Shown here one piece after another: positions 19,501-32,740 of a stretch of 64,000 bases of DNA (positions are counted from its first letter, which is position 1; each line of letters begins with the position of its first letter). Location of the stretch: the NCBI GenBank assembly GCA_014773175.1, contig VXCM01000456.1, forward strand, positions 1 through 64,000, in the 5' to 3' direction. Made by a program: the position numbers and the translations under genes. A model generated the notes under the pieces. It was given only the letters and a program-made list of their open reading frames with translations, had not been told where the DNA came from and searched no databases. Source of the stretch: Lucifuga dentata (lineage: Eukaryota; Chordata; Actinopteri; Ophidiiformes; Bythitidae).

Positions 19501-22500
19501 TAAGTGACTGACAAAGTTTATATCAGTTTTTCCACAAGTTTGAGTATTACAGGAGTGCAGGTTATTATCGACGCCATTCCATTTTCTGAAAGTAAAAAAT
19601 CTGCATCACAACATTCGTTGCTCACAAAAGGGGAGAGCAAGTAAAGAAAACTGACAGAAATATCCCAGACTGTGGGAGATGTTTGGACTTAGGCTGATGC
19701 TTTAATGTCTGTAGATCATGTCAAGCGAATTTGTGGCCCCACATAATGATAGTCTTCAGTGCCGACCACAAGGAAGTGAGAGACTCGCAACACGTGTGGC
19801 CAGCTAAATCCAGGGTCAACTCCTTTCACCAACACAGGCTTCCTTCTTCCTTCTTGCCTTCATACAAGTTATCAGCTCTTACTCTACTCTCAACGTTTTC
19901 CATCATACAGCCTTATTTAACATTACAACCCAAAGTTAAGGCGGCTTTCCACACAACCTTAGAAGTGCACATTTCTCCTTTGTAAAAACGCTTGGATTAA
20001 CTGAGCATTATTATGGAGAAGCAAGAATTGGTTCCAGGTTTGAAGATGTGAGAGGAAACATGGGCTAAATACGACACAAACATGTGGTGTACGTCCCACA
20101 AACGAGCCCTCTCTAATCACTTTGGGCTGATTATGTTTGCCATCTTTCAAAACAAAACCTTCCTAAGCTTTTCCCAGCTACAGCCTTTGTTGACATTGAT
20201 TACATTTTCACTTCATTATATCCTATATACACTGTTTTATATGCTTTAAATCTTCAAAGTAAGTTGAAGAAACACATGGAAGAAGTGGCCTCTAAATGAA
20301 CTATGAATTCAAATTATGAGACTCCCTTGATGATACTGCAGCTTTTAGTACTGTGTGTACATGTGCATGTGACTACAGATGAAAATGTGTGCGAGGAAGT
20401 GTTAGTCTACATTTATTACAATACTGAACAAATAAGGAGTGCCTCCAAACAGACTGCTATTTTTACAAAACTTATCTCATGTTACTTGAACAAACAGGAA
20501 GCAAACTTTTGACCTAAGTGAGTGTCTTTTATGAGAAAAGGTTGTAGGGAAGTTCTACCTACATTTCTGCCCTGCAGTGAGAGCCATGAGCCGATTTCTA
20601 AGCCTGATACTGCAGGGCCACACAGGATGGGATAGAGGCCCAGAGAGACCGAAACACTAAGAGCCTTCAAATGTAGGTTTCTGCCCAGATCGGATGTTTG
20701 TGGGGTCCAAAATGTGAATATACAGATAGGAGCGAGTGTGGGGACACAGGGTGAGGGTAGGGAAGTTAGGGGTCTGAGTGAGATTATACATACGGCTTTC
20801 ACGTGGACATTTAGTGAGGCTCTGTTCAAATGAGCACTGATGCAGGCAGGGGTCCGGCAAATTAAGGGAAGTAGGGTAATGACTTGAAGGCTGGTACACA
20901 TTAAGGGATATTAAAAGAGCCATTTTAATCACTCAAGCTGCAAACCGGACCTCTTGATGGAGGGGCTAATAGTTGAAATGGATATGTTTCATTTGCACTG
21001 ATTGAAATGATGAATGGATCTCTCTGAAAATCACTAGCAGGCACTTAGCTAAATTTTGAATGTATATTTTCTGAGTTTATATGTTGTTCTTGTTATTTCA
21101 TATGGTCAAACCCGAAATGGCTTCACGAACCCTAAAAATAAAGATGAGGTAAGCAAAGATTTACTAATTAACTATATGTAAGTTATTATATGGCTCGAAT
21201 GAAATGATTTCACAACTAGAAGGCTGTTGTGACAGGCATTCCTAGTAGGAATGTTTACTACATCAAAGAACAATTTGAGTTTTCTGATTTCCTTTAAAGT
21301 CCCATTTAGTAAGGATGTAAAACAAAACAGAGAATTTAAGTTTTGTCACACGTTATTCGCTGTGGAAGTCCCCCTAAAGCAACTGATGGAGGTTCCAGCT
21401 CTCACCAGTTTGTGCCCAAAGCATTAAGTCATGACTTTATCTGCTCAGCTTGTCATTTCACAGCAGCGATGGATCGGTGTGTGTGTTTAGCTGAGTCTGG
21501 AGCAGATGTTACAGTAAAGACACAGCAGAGGCTCTTGCCGCTCACCATGTCTGTGGACTGGTTGGAAATGGCAGGGTAAAGCATGTTTGCGCTAATGCCA
21601 AGAGACGTACCACACTGGGGTGGGCCGCCTGCACCCTGCAGGGCATTCCCCACCCTGCTCTAACAGGAAAAGATAAGTGGTACTGTAAGACAGCATGTTA
21701 GTGGGGAGGAAAAGTCCAAATACTGCGGCATACAATGGGAGTCATTACAGCCTCAGGGGTTAAGGATTTTTCTGCTGAATCATCCTTCTTCTCTCCATCA
21801 TCATATTATTTCTTAGAAACATGTTTCTTAAATATTTAAGGTAGCAGACTAAGGCACATCTACACCATTTACATCAAACTGCAAGTTAAACACACTTGCA
21901 AGACTATGATTTCAGTCTCTGTCAGCCAATACAAAATACAAAGTTCGGACTCTTCAGCTGGGTTATTGCTGGCTATCAAGTATTTTGTATGAAGTTGATC
22001 AGGTCATCTGTGTTATGTTACATCGGTTGAATGCCAGGAATTCAGTAATTCTAGAAATGAGTCACAGTATTTGAAGCAAGGCAGAGTAAAGCAGAGCCCT
22101 CACTAGAATTCAGAATGTGACACTTTACGCTCGAATATTCTTGAAACAATTTGATTTGTATTAGAAACAGGTAAAGCAATCTCACCTCACTGGTAGAGTT
22201 TACCACATTTTTAAAATTTTAGCACCCAATAGTGGTTAAGATGGAGAAAAGTCATATTATGGTATTAGCAGCACTGTCAGTGGAGAATTAAGAGCAGCTT
22301 AGGCCATTTCATGGTGCAAATCTTACTACCTTCTCAATTTCCAGAGCTTTAACCTTAATGGCCTCCGACCGGCGGGCCTTGAAGTCTTCCTCTGGAGTCA
22401 GCTTAGGCTCCATGCTGGCAGCTACCTCCTCCTCCTCTGACTCTACAGATGCAGGATTTTTTTCCTGGCAGGCCAAAGGTTAAAAGTTAGACCTAAGGTC

Positions 22501-23228
22501 ACCAGGTTTAGAAACTGGTTCTGATTTCAAAGTGTATAGCAAAGTTGAAATGAGCAAACCCTTCCCTCTTGTTGTGTTCAAGTTTTTGTGTCAACAGTAA
22601 ACAGAAATGCCTTGTCCTATAAATGGTGTTGACAGCTAAATATAAAAAACCCTGTGACAAAAATACAGCAATCTATTATAGTTACATTAAACAAAAAATT
22701 TATTTCTTTCGTATAATAGATTTTAAAGAACCTTGCTGCTAGTTTGCCTGTTTTAGCCCAATAACTACAAATCATTCATACTTTACATCACTGCCAACCA
22801 TTTTCCAAAGAATATCATAAATCTAAATTTGCTACCTCCCAGTATTAACTGGGAGGTAAGAAACTTGATATATACTGTAGGAAATGCATCAATGGGAAAA
22901 CTGTGGGTTTATTATCTTTCAAAGTTTTGTTATAACAACGCAGTTGTGTGGACTTTTTTTTACAAACCTTTACTGTGCATGCATTGAAGGACAGAACATC
23001 AACATTCAGGGGGAATTCATTAAACACCAGAGTTACCATATCACTAACGACAAATAGTGTCGGGTTTCCTCATTCATAAATACTAGCCACAAGCCTCTTT
23101 TGCCTTGAAAGAGATCTTACTACTGTATTTCCTTATTTACATGTCAGGAAAGATATTCATAAAACACGCTGTCACACAAAAATCAAGAACTGTTTCAGTC
23201 TGGTGGTAAATTTCAGTGAAGTGAAACT

Positions 23229-23268
<40 letters not shown>

Positions 23269-26200
23269 GAATCCTGGTTTCAGTTGAAAGATATTCTTAT
23301 AACAGTGATCCTGGCTGAAATTGGCCTCTTGTGATGTTTCTACCTGTAAAGCTCCTGAGCTGTGAGGAGACGCATCTGCTGAGCCAGTGGGAGTGTTACT
23401 TGTCAGCACATTGGGCTTATCTGTGGATAAAGAATCATGAGAGAGAGAGAACAATGAGCAAACTAGCAGATTGTCACACACAGATACATGAGGTAGTCAA
23501 GTTCTAACAACTAAAAAAGAGAGTTTTTTTAAATAATGTAAGCATGCCACTACTTCTTTTATTTCCTTTTGTTCTGTATTAAAAAAAACAAAAAACAAAA
23601 TACAAGGAACAATTATTTTCCACTGTCAGTCTGAAAAATCATTAAGTAGCACAGAGTACAATGGAGAAGTCAAGATGGTATGACATAGTTAAACAGTATA
23701 AATTGCTGTTTTTTTTTTAAATACTTTCTTACTGAAACACCCACTTACTACTACTAAAGTGTTCAGCTTTGTCTAAACAAACACTTCTGTGCCAGCTCCA
23801 ATATATCCAGAAAAAAACAAAAAAAAAACAAACCATAAATACAGCTAGGTTTGTTTTTCTTAACAGTGTGGTGTGTCCCATAGACATGAGAGCGAGCCCA
23901 GGTGAAAAACTGAAATTGTGATTTTATTAAGGAAGATAGGATGCGGACAAAACACCTTCCAGTATGATGGCATCCAACACAACACCCGAAACTACAGAAA
24001 ATCCAGATTTCATGCTGAAACTATATTGTGTCTAATAGAGCCAAATGAAATCTACGATTAACAAAATGAAATGGAAACACTTCAAATATCCTTGACAATG
24101 GGTACTTTCATGTATTTTAATCAAGTTAACCACTTTGCTCTGTTAGTATTTAGAATTAAAAATTATTTAGATGTAGAATTTTATTTAACTTGGCAATGTA
24201 AAGATGTTGATGCCAGTCTACTAGCTGTGATGGATGATCAGTTCCAAAAGTATCTGGCTTGGTACAGGGATTTATCGAAGGGCATATGTATCAGCCATGA
24301 TAAACAGCGATACCACAGCCAGCATATTCCCGAGAATTCATTCAATCTTTTTGATGCCTGTTTAATGTTTGGATGGAAAATATGAAACTTAAATTAGTAC
24401 GGACTATGGAACAAGTTCTGATATGTCTTGAAAGATCAGATGAAGTACAACGGCCATGTGAACAATACGTGTAGAATATTTTTTGCCTCATTGCGTTTGC
24501 ACCTTTTAACTACTAGAAAATTCATGAATATCATGCACCATCTTGGAAAATTCATGAGATCTCTTCAAGGCTGCATTAAAACAATGCTGCATATTTTGAG
24601 TAAGACATTATCCCTGAGATTCAGTTTTTAATCTTTTTTTTTTCTGGCATCTCTGCATATTTTAATTTATATTTTAGTTTTGGTTATTTGGTTTATACTG
24701 CACAGATATAATGGAGATTTTTACAGCAATGCTCAATATCATAATGATCAACATTTTGTAAAAAGTCAGCACAGAGCCTGTGTGTATTCCTTATCACCAA
24801 AGACCCTTTTCTGTGTACTTTGATGTTCTGGCCGAATTAGTTTCCCAGATGGGGATAGAGGTAGTAGTGGGGACAACTGTTTTCTCACTGTTTTATTGCA
24901 TCTTCAAAGACTAGTGCAATGTGGAGCTTAGCTTTCAACATGTTCATATATTTAATTTATGCATGTTACAAATAAAAGCACTGGAGAAGTTTCTGTACAA
25001 ACTCTTTCCCTCAATACTGACCATTTCCAGATCATTTTAAACACACTTTTGCAAATACAAATCCATAAATTTCACTAGCGCAGCTTTGCTAATTAATGTT
25101 CCAAAGCCTGTGAAAACTCACAAAAAGAAACTTTGTAAAATGACAGATGCAAAGTGAATTTGAAGACATTGTAAAGCCAGCACATAAACTACTTTCTCAC
25201 TGAAGAAAAGGTGAAACTCTGAATCCAAAGGCAAACCACTTTAATAAACTAAAGCTATCCTTTTCCCAGCTACTGAAACTGTGTGTGGTGTCAGTGCAAT
25301 TAACATCTTAATGTGTTTCAGCACACCTTGACCCTTCATTTTACACATCACCAAAACAGATGCTTCTCTTGGAATGGCTTAATTCCTTCAGGCATACTGA
25401 CTCTAAATATGTCTTTGTAAAATGGGAAAATTATCTCTATTGTGGTCGAAAAGATATAGCCTCTGCAAGGTGCATAACACTGTATAATTTCAACAGATTC
25501 CTTTGTTAATTTTTATTCCACTTTTATTGGACGTGTAAATCGAAACAGTGGTGTAACCCTCCCAAATAACTCCTCACGTTTTGCATGCTGTGGCTAATGA
25601 CAGAGTGTCAAGGACTTTAGGATTAGTTTAAAAGGAACATCAGATTTAAGAAGCCATTATAATTACTACTAAAATCTGCAATGCAATGCTGACCACAGTA
25701 ATGCCTTTATGTAAAAACTTACCAAGTTCCCGGTTATGGCTATAAACCTCTTCCTTCCCTGAAAAATAACATAAAATATCAATCAATTTGACAAATACAA
25801 ACAGAGGCTGCACTGAAGCACAGATACACGTGAATACCCAAGTTTCATTGGTTTGTATCTTTCAATAAACAACATCAAGTTTTTGTAATCCATGTTTATA
25901 GTAGTAGAAAGCTAAAGAGGCTGAATTGTATGCTTGAGCTGTTCAAGGTCAACAGAAAAATTTGTACATACGCCTTTGCTGGACCTGCTGGTAGTTGTGG
26001 CCTTTGTCCCTATCAGGGGAAAAGCTCCTGTTGCTGGTGTTTAATATGGTGCGGAGAGGTAAAGATGGATGCGTTTCTCTCCTTAGAGGAGAGTGATTGC
26101 CTGCAGATGTGTAAGGCTCTCTACGCCTGTAGTCATCACGGTCTTCGCTAGGGAAACACATCAATAAATGGAAAGAGTTAAATAGTCTACTCGATCCAGC

Positions 26201-29200
26201 CAAATGTTTAAGTCAGGGCTTTGTTCATCAAACTAGTGTTATGAATAATGGTAACAAAATTAAGAATTACTGTGATAATATAAAACTTGAGATCACTGAG
26301 ATGGTTGACTTCAGGAAAACCCTAATTTAAATGTTTCAAAATGACCTCAGCTGAAGAGTTTGCCTGAGTTGATTTTGGGCTAGTTTACAGAATGGCTGCT
26401 AAAACTCTCCTTTACCTCAATGCCTCAGTCCCCTGGTCTCCTGCTTTTCATTTTTATACGTGGAGCATCTTTACAGATTTGTGGGACAACAAGAGATTCA
26501 ATAATGGGGATCTAGCTACTCTACTAACATATGATTATACTGTATATGTAGTTCTTTGAGAGTGTATTTTGCTTTCTTTCTTTGATCTCCCTGATGACTT
26601 TGAGAGGTTTAGCTGTATGCTAGATTTTCAGAACTAATGCAGACATACCCTGAGTCTGCTAAAGGATGTGATGGCACTGGCTTGGCTTTTCTGTCCGGTG
26701 CTGACCTCTGAGGAGGGGCTGACCCTCGACCTCTGCTGCGGAAATAGGGGCCACCTCTGCCACCGTTCCTGAAAAAAATTAAAAATGTAGACTCATATTT
26801 TATAGGACTATTATTGGCAGGACAAGTGCATGTCATGATACAATATACAAGGAACAGAAACAATGAAAATAAAAGCATAACACTCAATAATAATTAAACC
26901 TACCAAGTAAAGCCATAAATAATTTATAGCATTCAAGACCAACAGAAATACACAAACACTGTGCATTGATTTGCCACTCAACACACTTATTCAAAGTTTC
27001 AGTTTTTAAAAATAACAGATGTATTTCAAATGAATGAGTGAGTTTATTTAAAGAGCATCTGTCATTATCAACAGTCTGTTTGATTAGCGGTGCTACAATC
27101 ACCTGACTAGGACAGACTCTTGTGTTCATAAAAAAAAATCTCAGAGGGGCAAATAAAGGACTAGACAGTGAGCGTATGTACTGAAAACGTCGCCGTCAGT
27201 GCTCGTTTCTATGATTTGCCCGACTCAAAGCTTGTGTCTAAACAACATTCTTTAATTGCAGAATATTAAATGATCCAGTGGAACCTGGTTGTCATGACCC
27301 CCGCCTGAACTCAAGCCACATTCCAAACAAAGAGCAGGCCTAACAAGGCTTTAAGCCTTTACGGCTCATAGCCTGTTTGAAGTGGCCAAAGCTCAGCTTG
27401 CCATTTACTAAATCCTGAATTACTGTCTCTGAAAAATTAACATCCCAACAATATAAATGCAGATAATGAATATGAATGGATACATATGAATGAACTCCAT
27501 AATTTATTTTAGGAAAGGACAAGAATTCAGTGAGTGTAAGTTTGTGAATCTGATGGCCCCAGCCTTTTATATACATGAACATACCTCCCTGACATTTTTC
27601 ACAAAACGAGATTTTGTCAAAACAATATTTTTTAAGGAATACAAAGGTGCATCTTGAGGCCAAAAAAAAAAAAAAAAAAAANAAAAAAAAAAAAAAAAAA
27701 AACTGATCAGGACAAGATTTTAATAAAATGCAGGTCCTATGATCCGGGCCGCTATGCGAGCCTAAAATTGCAGTTTGAGTGACACTGAACTAGGCTGGTA
27801 TATTATGTGATAACCAAATAAACATACTGCATCTCACAGTAAACATGGCAGATATTTTACTTCAAATGGTTATGACTAGATATTACTTTAGGCAATTAAC
27901 GAGAGGTTTCATATTTCCCTGTTAATCCCCTGTTAACTCCAAGTTTGTCAATAATAAAACTGGTAGGATTAACCATTAGAATTGAGCTTGAATACAAAGG
28001 GCAGTCATTGAGCTTCAATACATTTTAAGCACTAATCATGTCCTCATATACATTTACTGATTTGCATGAAATTTGTATCTTTGTTTTTCCAAAAGCTTTT
28101 TTTGGCTGCCATTCATCAAACTTGCTGCATTGCACTGTCATACTTGTTTACTATAAACCAGCTAAATCTATTAATGACTACCAGTGATTCAAATGAATGT
28201 CATTTCAGGCCACTATTCAACCTCTCATTTTCCAAATGAATGCACGGATTATATAATTATACAAACCAAAAAGAAGCATTCAGAAAATCTGAATTGTGTG
28301 TGGATGTTTCACACTTCAGAGGGAGTGATCCAGCTGTTTTTTTTTCTCCTGGGATGGGGTAGAGGATGGGGGGTGTGGGTTGTTTGGCTAACTGAGTAGA
28401 CACTAGTGCCCTTTGTCCCCCTCTCTAGACTGGTATGACTCCTCTAAAGGGGGCCCTTGGCCTCGTGAGAAGTTTGAATCTAGAAATTGGCAACGGTAAC
28501 CTAAGTGGCTGTTGATATAAGAAATAAAACCGCGCTTACTTTAGGAGCAGAATGGACACAGATATACTTGAAATATATTTCCTGGAATTATTTCTCACTT
28601 TACTTTCTGCTAAAGCATTTGTGTTTTTAAGATGTCTACATAACACTTGCATGTAACAATGCATGCCATTTTCATGACTATCTATATAATGTATGAGTAA
28701 CTTTATTTTTAAGTGCTTATTTGCTCATGAATGTGGCTGACTGTACATCAACAAGGCTGTTATCCATCTTATGGAGGAAAAAAAACTCGGTCTCCATCTA
28801 GGGGTCAGTTTGTGCATTACACAAAACATTTCAAATTCAAAAGACACTTCATCAGAAGGGTGATACCTTCAGCAAAGGACAAATCAACATAATCAGGTTG
28901 TCATAAACACAAACTGAAAACAAACGGAGAACTTGTGAAATAAAAGAATCAATTACCTATACTCTACTTGACGCCTTACGTGACAATCATCTCTGTTTGA
29001 ACTATAGTGAGAGTGTTGGCCCTCCTGAAAAGAGAACCAGAATTACAACCTTAGTTGAAAAGCATTACACATATGGACAGTTAATTGTTGATGACTTTGG
29101 TGGAAAATACAAAAGGACTGGTTTTTAGTCTTGATTATATTGGGATGCTATTACATTTGGGTCCTTTTTGACAAGATGAAAATGATTAATCTGACAGTTC

Positions 29201-31097
29201 AAAACTTAAACAGATCCTGCAATGTGGCTGTAGTGCAATGTTTTCTAAGTTTTATAGCTGTCAAAAAAAAAATAAAAAACAAAAAACACAACAACATCAA
29301 CTTTATAAACAATGAGTACCATGTTTATCATACATTTCGTGGGGGTGAGGAATTTCTGCGAAAACTGCCAAAGCTGGGGTTCTCATCCATGTATCGACGG
29401 TCATTTGATAGGTAATAGCCTTCAGGGTAATTTCGGGAACCACCATACCACTGGTCATCATCATATCCTCTGTCATATCCCGGCTCTAGCCGAGACATCG
29501 GTGTCCTCTTTTCAACAATATTGACAACTCGTTGGAAGATCACCTAAAATGACAAAGTAGGCACAATTTACAGGATTGAAACAGGTCAGCACATCAAATT
29601 TTTACACTTCAGTCTGAAAGAGTGAAAATAATAACAATAATCAACATAACAAAAAAACAACACGTATTTATTTTTGAATCTTTACAGAACTGGATACCAC
29701 ATCAATGTCACTCTCAAGTTGGATTTACAAAAGAGTGATCTCTAATAATGATAAACAAAAATAACTGAATACAACAATGAATAATCACAATGGTCATGGG
29801 AAGCTTACAACAAGACAGCAACAGTGATACTGCTGCCTGTTTTATAATTCTGCTCACTGATTACCTAAAGATTTAGCCCAGCTAATACTTTTGGCCATGC
29901 AGCACTACATCTTGTCTTACCTCTCTTGAGTCCTTTGCTGGAAATCGTTCTTCGTATGCCTCTCTGATTGATTTATGACCTCGTCGATAAGCCACTAAAA
30001 AAATGGAGTGCGTTAGTCAGATTTCCTCAAAGCAGCCATGCACAACCTGTAGTAAGGCTTAACATTTCTTTTTTCCAGACAGATTTGATATAATCTGGAT
30101 TGAATTAGGATGATTCATAGACTGAAGCTACCACAGCGACACTGTCCTATAGTCAAAAACAAAGGCCTGCAGTAAGTACGGCTACTCCCTACCCATTAGC
30201 AGACGCAGGAGAAAACTGGGCAGCCAGAATGTCTTTCAGTGGGCAAATTCCTTGACAGGCAGAAGTCTGACAGACTGGAGAACATCAGGTGTTGCCAAGT
30301 GGCCCTCAGGGCTATGAGGCTTATAATGGCTTTGATAATTATTTTATGTACAGTAATTGTTGTACACACTATGACAGCAGCCTCATATGAATGGTCCAGT
30401 GCAGCTTGAAAGCATGGTCACTTGGTCAGTCGAGGTTGTTATGTAGATCTGGATAAAAGGGACACTACTGTATTCTGGCAGTGCTTATGTGCATGTCACT
30501 GTGACAGATGTGATTTTAAGGAGGCTGTACAACAGATGACAGACAGTTCTCTCCTTCAGTCACATATCAACATTCTTACAGCTGCCTGGACAAACATACC
30601 ACCCTCTGGCACGTCAGTCTTTCTAATTTTCCAGCTAGAAAAATACAGCAGGCGTTCTGGAAACTTTACTAAAATTCTCCTAAGCTATCCAGCAAAATCA
30701 GATACAAGCTGATGTAGTGAGAATAGCAGCTTACATAACTGAGGGAAAATCCTGTGTGATGGAATTCAAAGCATTAATGAAGATGAAAGATGATTCCATC
30801 TTCTCCAGCGTTGTTATCTTCAGATACAGGACAAAAAGTGGATGGGGCAATGCATGACATGGTTGTACAGGCTTCTCCTGACAGGCTGAGCATGTACAAT
30901 CAAAATTTTACCATGATGAATACATTAAGCCAAAATGCCAAGTTGTTAGAGGCTGAAGTATGTGTGAAACACAGCAAGTAATACTGCATTGTTGTATCAT
31001 TACAATATGATACAACAATGGTTATGCAAGTAAGAAGTATGATACAACAATGCAATAATACTTGCATTGTTGTATAATACTGCAATAATTACTTACT
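15529..31097 (-). CDS. pphln1: Periphilin-1 (HUSH complex subunit), 10 exon segments
   Basis: Minus-strand exons in transcript order: start-codon A at 31097, then 29994-29921, 29543-29334, 29024-28957, 26768-26649, 26147-25972, 25758-25723, 23420-23344, 22464-22330 and 15723-15529. All joins keep frame and give 363 residues. The N-terminus MAYRR and a segment reading RVVNIVEKRTP match human periphilin isoforms (MAYRRDE, RLVNIVPKKPP). The middle is disordered and rich in Arg, Ser, Tyr and Gly (GGRGGPYFRSRGRG). The C-terminus (residues about 280-355) has EIEKLYKQDCETFATVVKML and later DDLKHFINELD, which is the conserved helical region that dimerises and binds TASOR. Periphilin works in the nucleus in the HUSH complex, which silences retroelements through H3K9me3. 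At 363 residues it is shorter than the longest human isoform (about 458), so alternative exons may be missing from this model. Confidence 0.93.
16515..16578. repeat. (AAT)n / (AAC)n compound microsatellite
   Basis: Tandem AAT, then AAC, then AAT units. Confidence 0.95.
18336..18462. repeat. 63 bp direct duplication separated by one N (assembly join)
   Basis: Bases 18336-18398 and 18400-18462 are the same sequence (CTTTAATACCAAAGTTACAC through the A run), with a single N between. An exact tandem copy around an N, repeated at other sites in the window with similar lengths, indicates unmerged contig ends and not a biological repeat. Confidence 0.9.
18929..19499. mobile_element. TTAA-flanked MITE, copy 2 (family A), in pphln1 intron
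   Basis: It begins AGGACCATAGTGACGATCGT and ends TGATTGCCTGTATGGTTCT. TTAA lies outside both ends (18925-18928 and 19500-19503). The inner arms carry the family signature GCATGTTTGAGTCCAATATA and its complement GGGCTCAAACATACATGA. It is non-coding. Confidence 0.8.
22700..22865. mobile_element. Partial or diverged MITE, family A
   Basis: GTTTTAGCCCAATAACTACA followed by ACATCACTGCCAACCATTTT resembles the left arm of copy 1 (GTTTTAGCCCAATATATACA and ACTGACATCCATTTCCCAAA). The left edge looks like TTAAAGAACC near 22724. No convincing right end was found, so it is a fragment or a badly decayed copy. Confidence 0.5.
23231..23264. repeat. (AC)n microsatellite in pphln1 intron
   Basis: Seventeen uninterrupted AC units, about 80 bases from the donor end of a small pphln1 exon (23420-23344). 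Confidence 0.95.
27662..27702. repeat. Poly-A tract with single N at 27682
   Basis: A homopolymer of about 40 A residues split by one N, in the pphln1 intron between exons 28957 and 26768. Confidence 0.9.
30987..31079. repeat. Two adjacent perfect/near-perfect hairpins in pphln1 intron
   Basis: Arms 30987-31000 (CATTGTTGTATCAT) and 31007-31020 are exact reverse complements with a 6-base loop. Arms 31038-31055 and 31062-31079 pair over 18 bases with one mismatch, again with a 6-base loop, and both hairpins use the same core sequence. They lie only 12 to 17 bases inside the minus-strand 5' splice site at 31096. They may be a short palindromic repeat or a transcribed structure. Confidence 0.75.
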
Positions 31098-31163
31098 GTT
31101 GGAGTAATTGATGTTGGTTCCCACAGTCCTCTGCTCAAGATATTTTAATGGGAGATGAATAAC
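31097..31163 (-). other. pphln1: pphln1 exon 2: 5' UTR ending in the A of a split start codon
   Basis: The minus strand reads CTCATAG, then a 67-base exon ending CTCCAACA, then GTAAGTAATT. The last base (A at 31097) joins TG of the next exon (29994) to make ATG. The frame upstream of it is open through this exon but reaches a TAA in exon 1 before any ATG, so the split ATG is the most likely start. Confidence 0.8.
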
Positions 31164-32030
31164 CTATGAGGAGGAGAATGATAAAGCCTCATTAATCTGT
31201 TTTAGACTTTTATAAGCAAATTTAACCAAAACCATTTGGAACAATTTAGTATTAGTCTACCTGTATTCTTCCCACCACAGTGAGTAGTGAGCAGTATCCT
31301 GACGAATTGTGAGTACCCCCCAAACACCACCAAACACACAGTCAACCCCCATACGATCAAAGCAATCAGGAAACCACAAATAAAGCACATCACAATTTCA
31401 AACGGCCTCATGTAGCCTTGGCGTGGTGATTCTCTCCATTACAGTGCATGAATAAAGAAGCCAATTAAAGACACATTGCTGTTTACCGAATTATCATTTG
31501 ACGAACCTTCCAGATTTTAACTGAGCTATAGTTAATGCCCTACATTGGAATAAAACCCGGATCATGTGACAATATTTCTACGCAAATCCTATGCGTTTTC
31601 CACATGAATTGTATTTGCTGTGACATCGTTCATCATCATTATCATCATCATTAGCAACATCATCATGACTAGCAGGATTTGGCCTGCTTTCACGTTTTAC
31701 CTCACAAAACGAAAGTTATGGGTAAATGTCTGTGATTCCTGTATGGGCCACTTCCTGCTTTCCCCTGTTTATCTCCATCTTTCAGTTAACCTGCAGCAGA
31801 ACTGGCAAGATCGTCACTACAGAGAAAATTAAAAGAGAGCGCCAATACAACAAGGTGTTGTCCTGGGGCTCTATAACTGGCAAACAAATCCAGCGATTGT
31901 TTTCTTTACACAAGTACCCCAAAAAAATAAAATCCCAGGCCCAAGAAATAAAGTGAACGAGGAAGCTACGGAAGCTAGCAACCTCGTTAGCGAGTTAAGC
32001 ACATCTGTAAGTTATAAGAAACTCACTTAC

Positions 32031-32200
32031 CAAACAGTGTTTTGAATATTCTTAGTCCCAACACGATCTATATAGTCTGTATGTCCATAAAGTCCAACAA
32101 TTATACGCAAATCCAAGTTACAAAGAAATCCAGACTTTGCTCCACATACAATGCACAACTAAAAACAAAACAATGAGCTTCCTGTGACTTCTTCTTCGCT
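32031..32200 (-). other. pphln1: pphln1 exon 1 (5' UTR), right edge approximate
   Basis: The minus strand ends AAACACTGTTTG and meets GTAAGTGAGT, a consensus donor at 32030. The transcription start is not visible; I place it near 32200 from the distance to the yaf2 start and the change in base composition. Confidence 0.55.
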
Positions 32201-32740
32201 AAAAAGCGCATTTGCACAAAGCAATCTGCTGCCATCATGGAGTATCACCTGGAACTGCAATCGACGGGAACATCCTCGAGATTAAATTAGGAGTTAACAT
32301 AATAAATGTGCAAATAAGCAGATAAATAGAATGTTTCCTTTCCCTATTTGGGATAATCTGAGAGACTCTCGTGTAACTCTTAAAATAACTCAAAATGTAA
32401 AGGCAAATATTCTGGTCAGAAAATAATATTCAATATAAGCATAGTTGTATTTATTTGCAGTGCTGGTTTGCACTGTAGATATATTTCCATTCAAGCAACC
32501 TTACGGCTTTGCTGCTCTAAATTCGCAATTAAAACTTGAAATTTAAAATCTATTAACGCTAAACATTTGTCAATTGTCATATCGGCCCTCTGTTGTGATT
32601 ACATTAAAAGTGATTGGGTAAACCCATAGCACGTGATCATCCATCGACAGGAGTTTCCTCCACAGCTGCGTAGCAGCTAACAGGCTTTTTAACCTTCTAA
32701 CATTGTTGCCTTTAACTCCAGCAGGGCGAATTTGTGTAAA
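32201..32740. promoter_or_regulatory. Divergent pphln1/yaf2 promoter region
   Basis: About 0.5 kb separates the two divergent transcripts. Visible elements are a CACGTG E-box at 32630-32635, an inverted CCAAT box (ATTGG) at 32613-32617, and CAGCTG nearer yaf2 at about 32662-32667. There is no TATA box in a convincing position. PPHLN1 and YAF2 are also head to head in human as I recall, so this is a conserved bidirectional promoter by inference. Confidence 0.6.

Larger units (their letters stand above)
15724..22329 (-). other. pphln1: pphln1 last intron (6.6 kb), repeat-bearing
   Basis: No coding exon is recognisable. It contains an AAT/CAA repeat (16515-16578), a 63 bp direct duplication around an N at 18399, an A-rich run with N at 18678, and MITE family A copy 2 (18929-19499). 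The remaining sequence is AT-rich and unremarkable. Confidence 0.6.
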
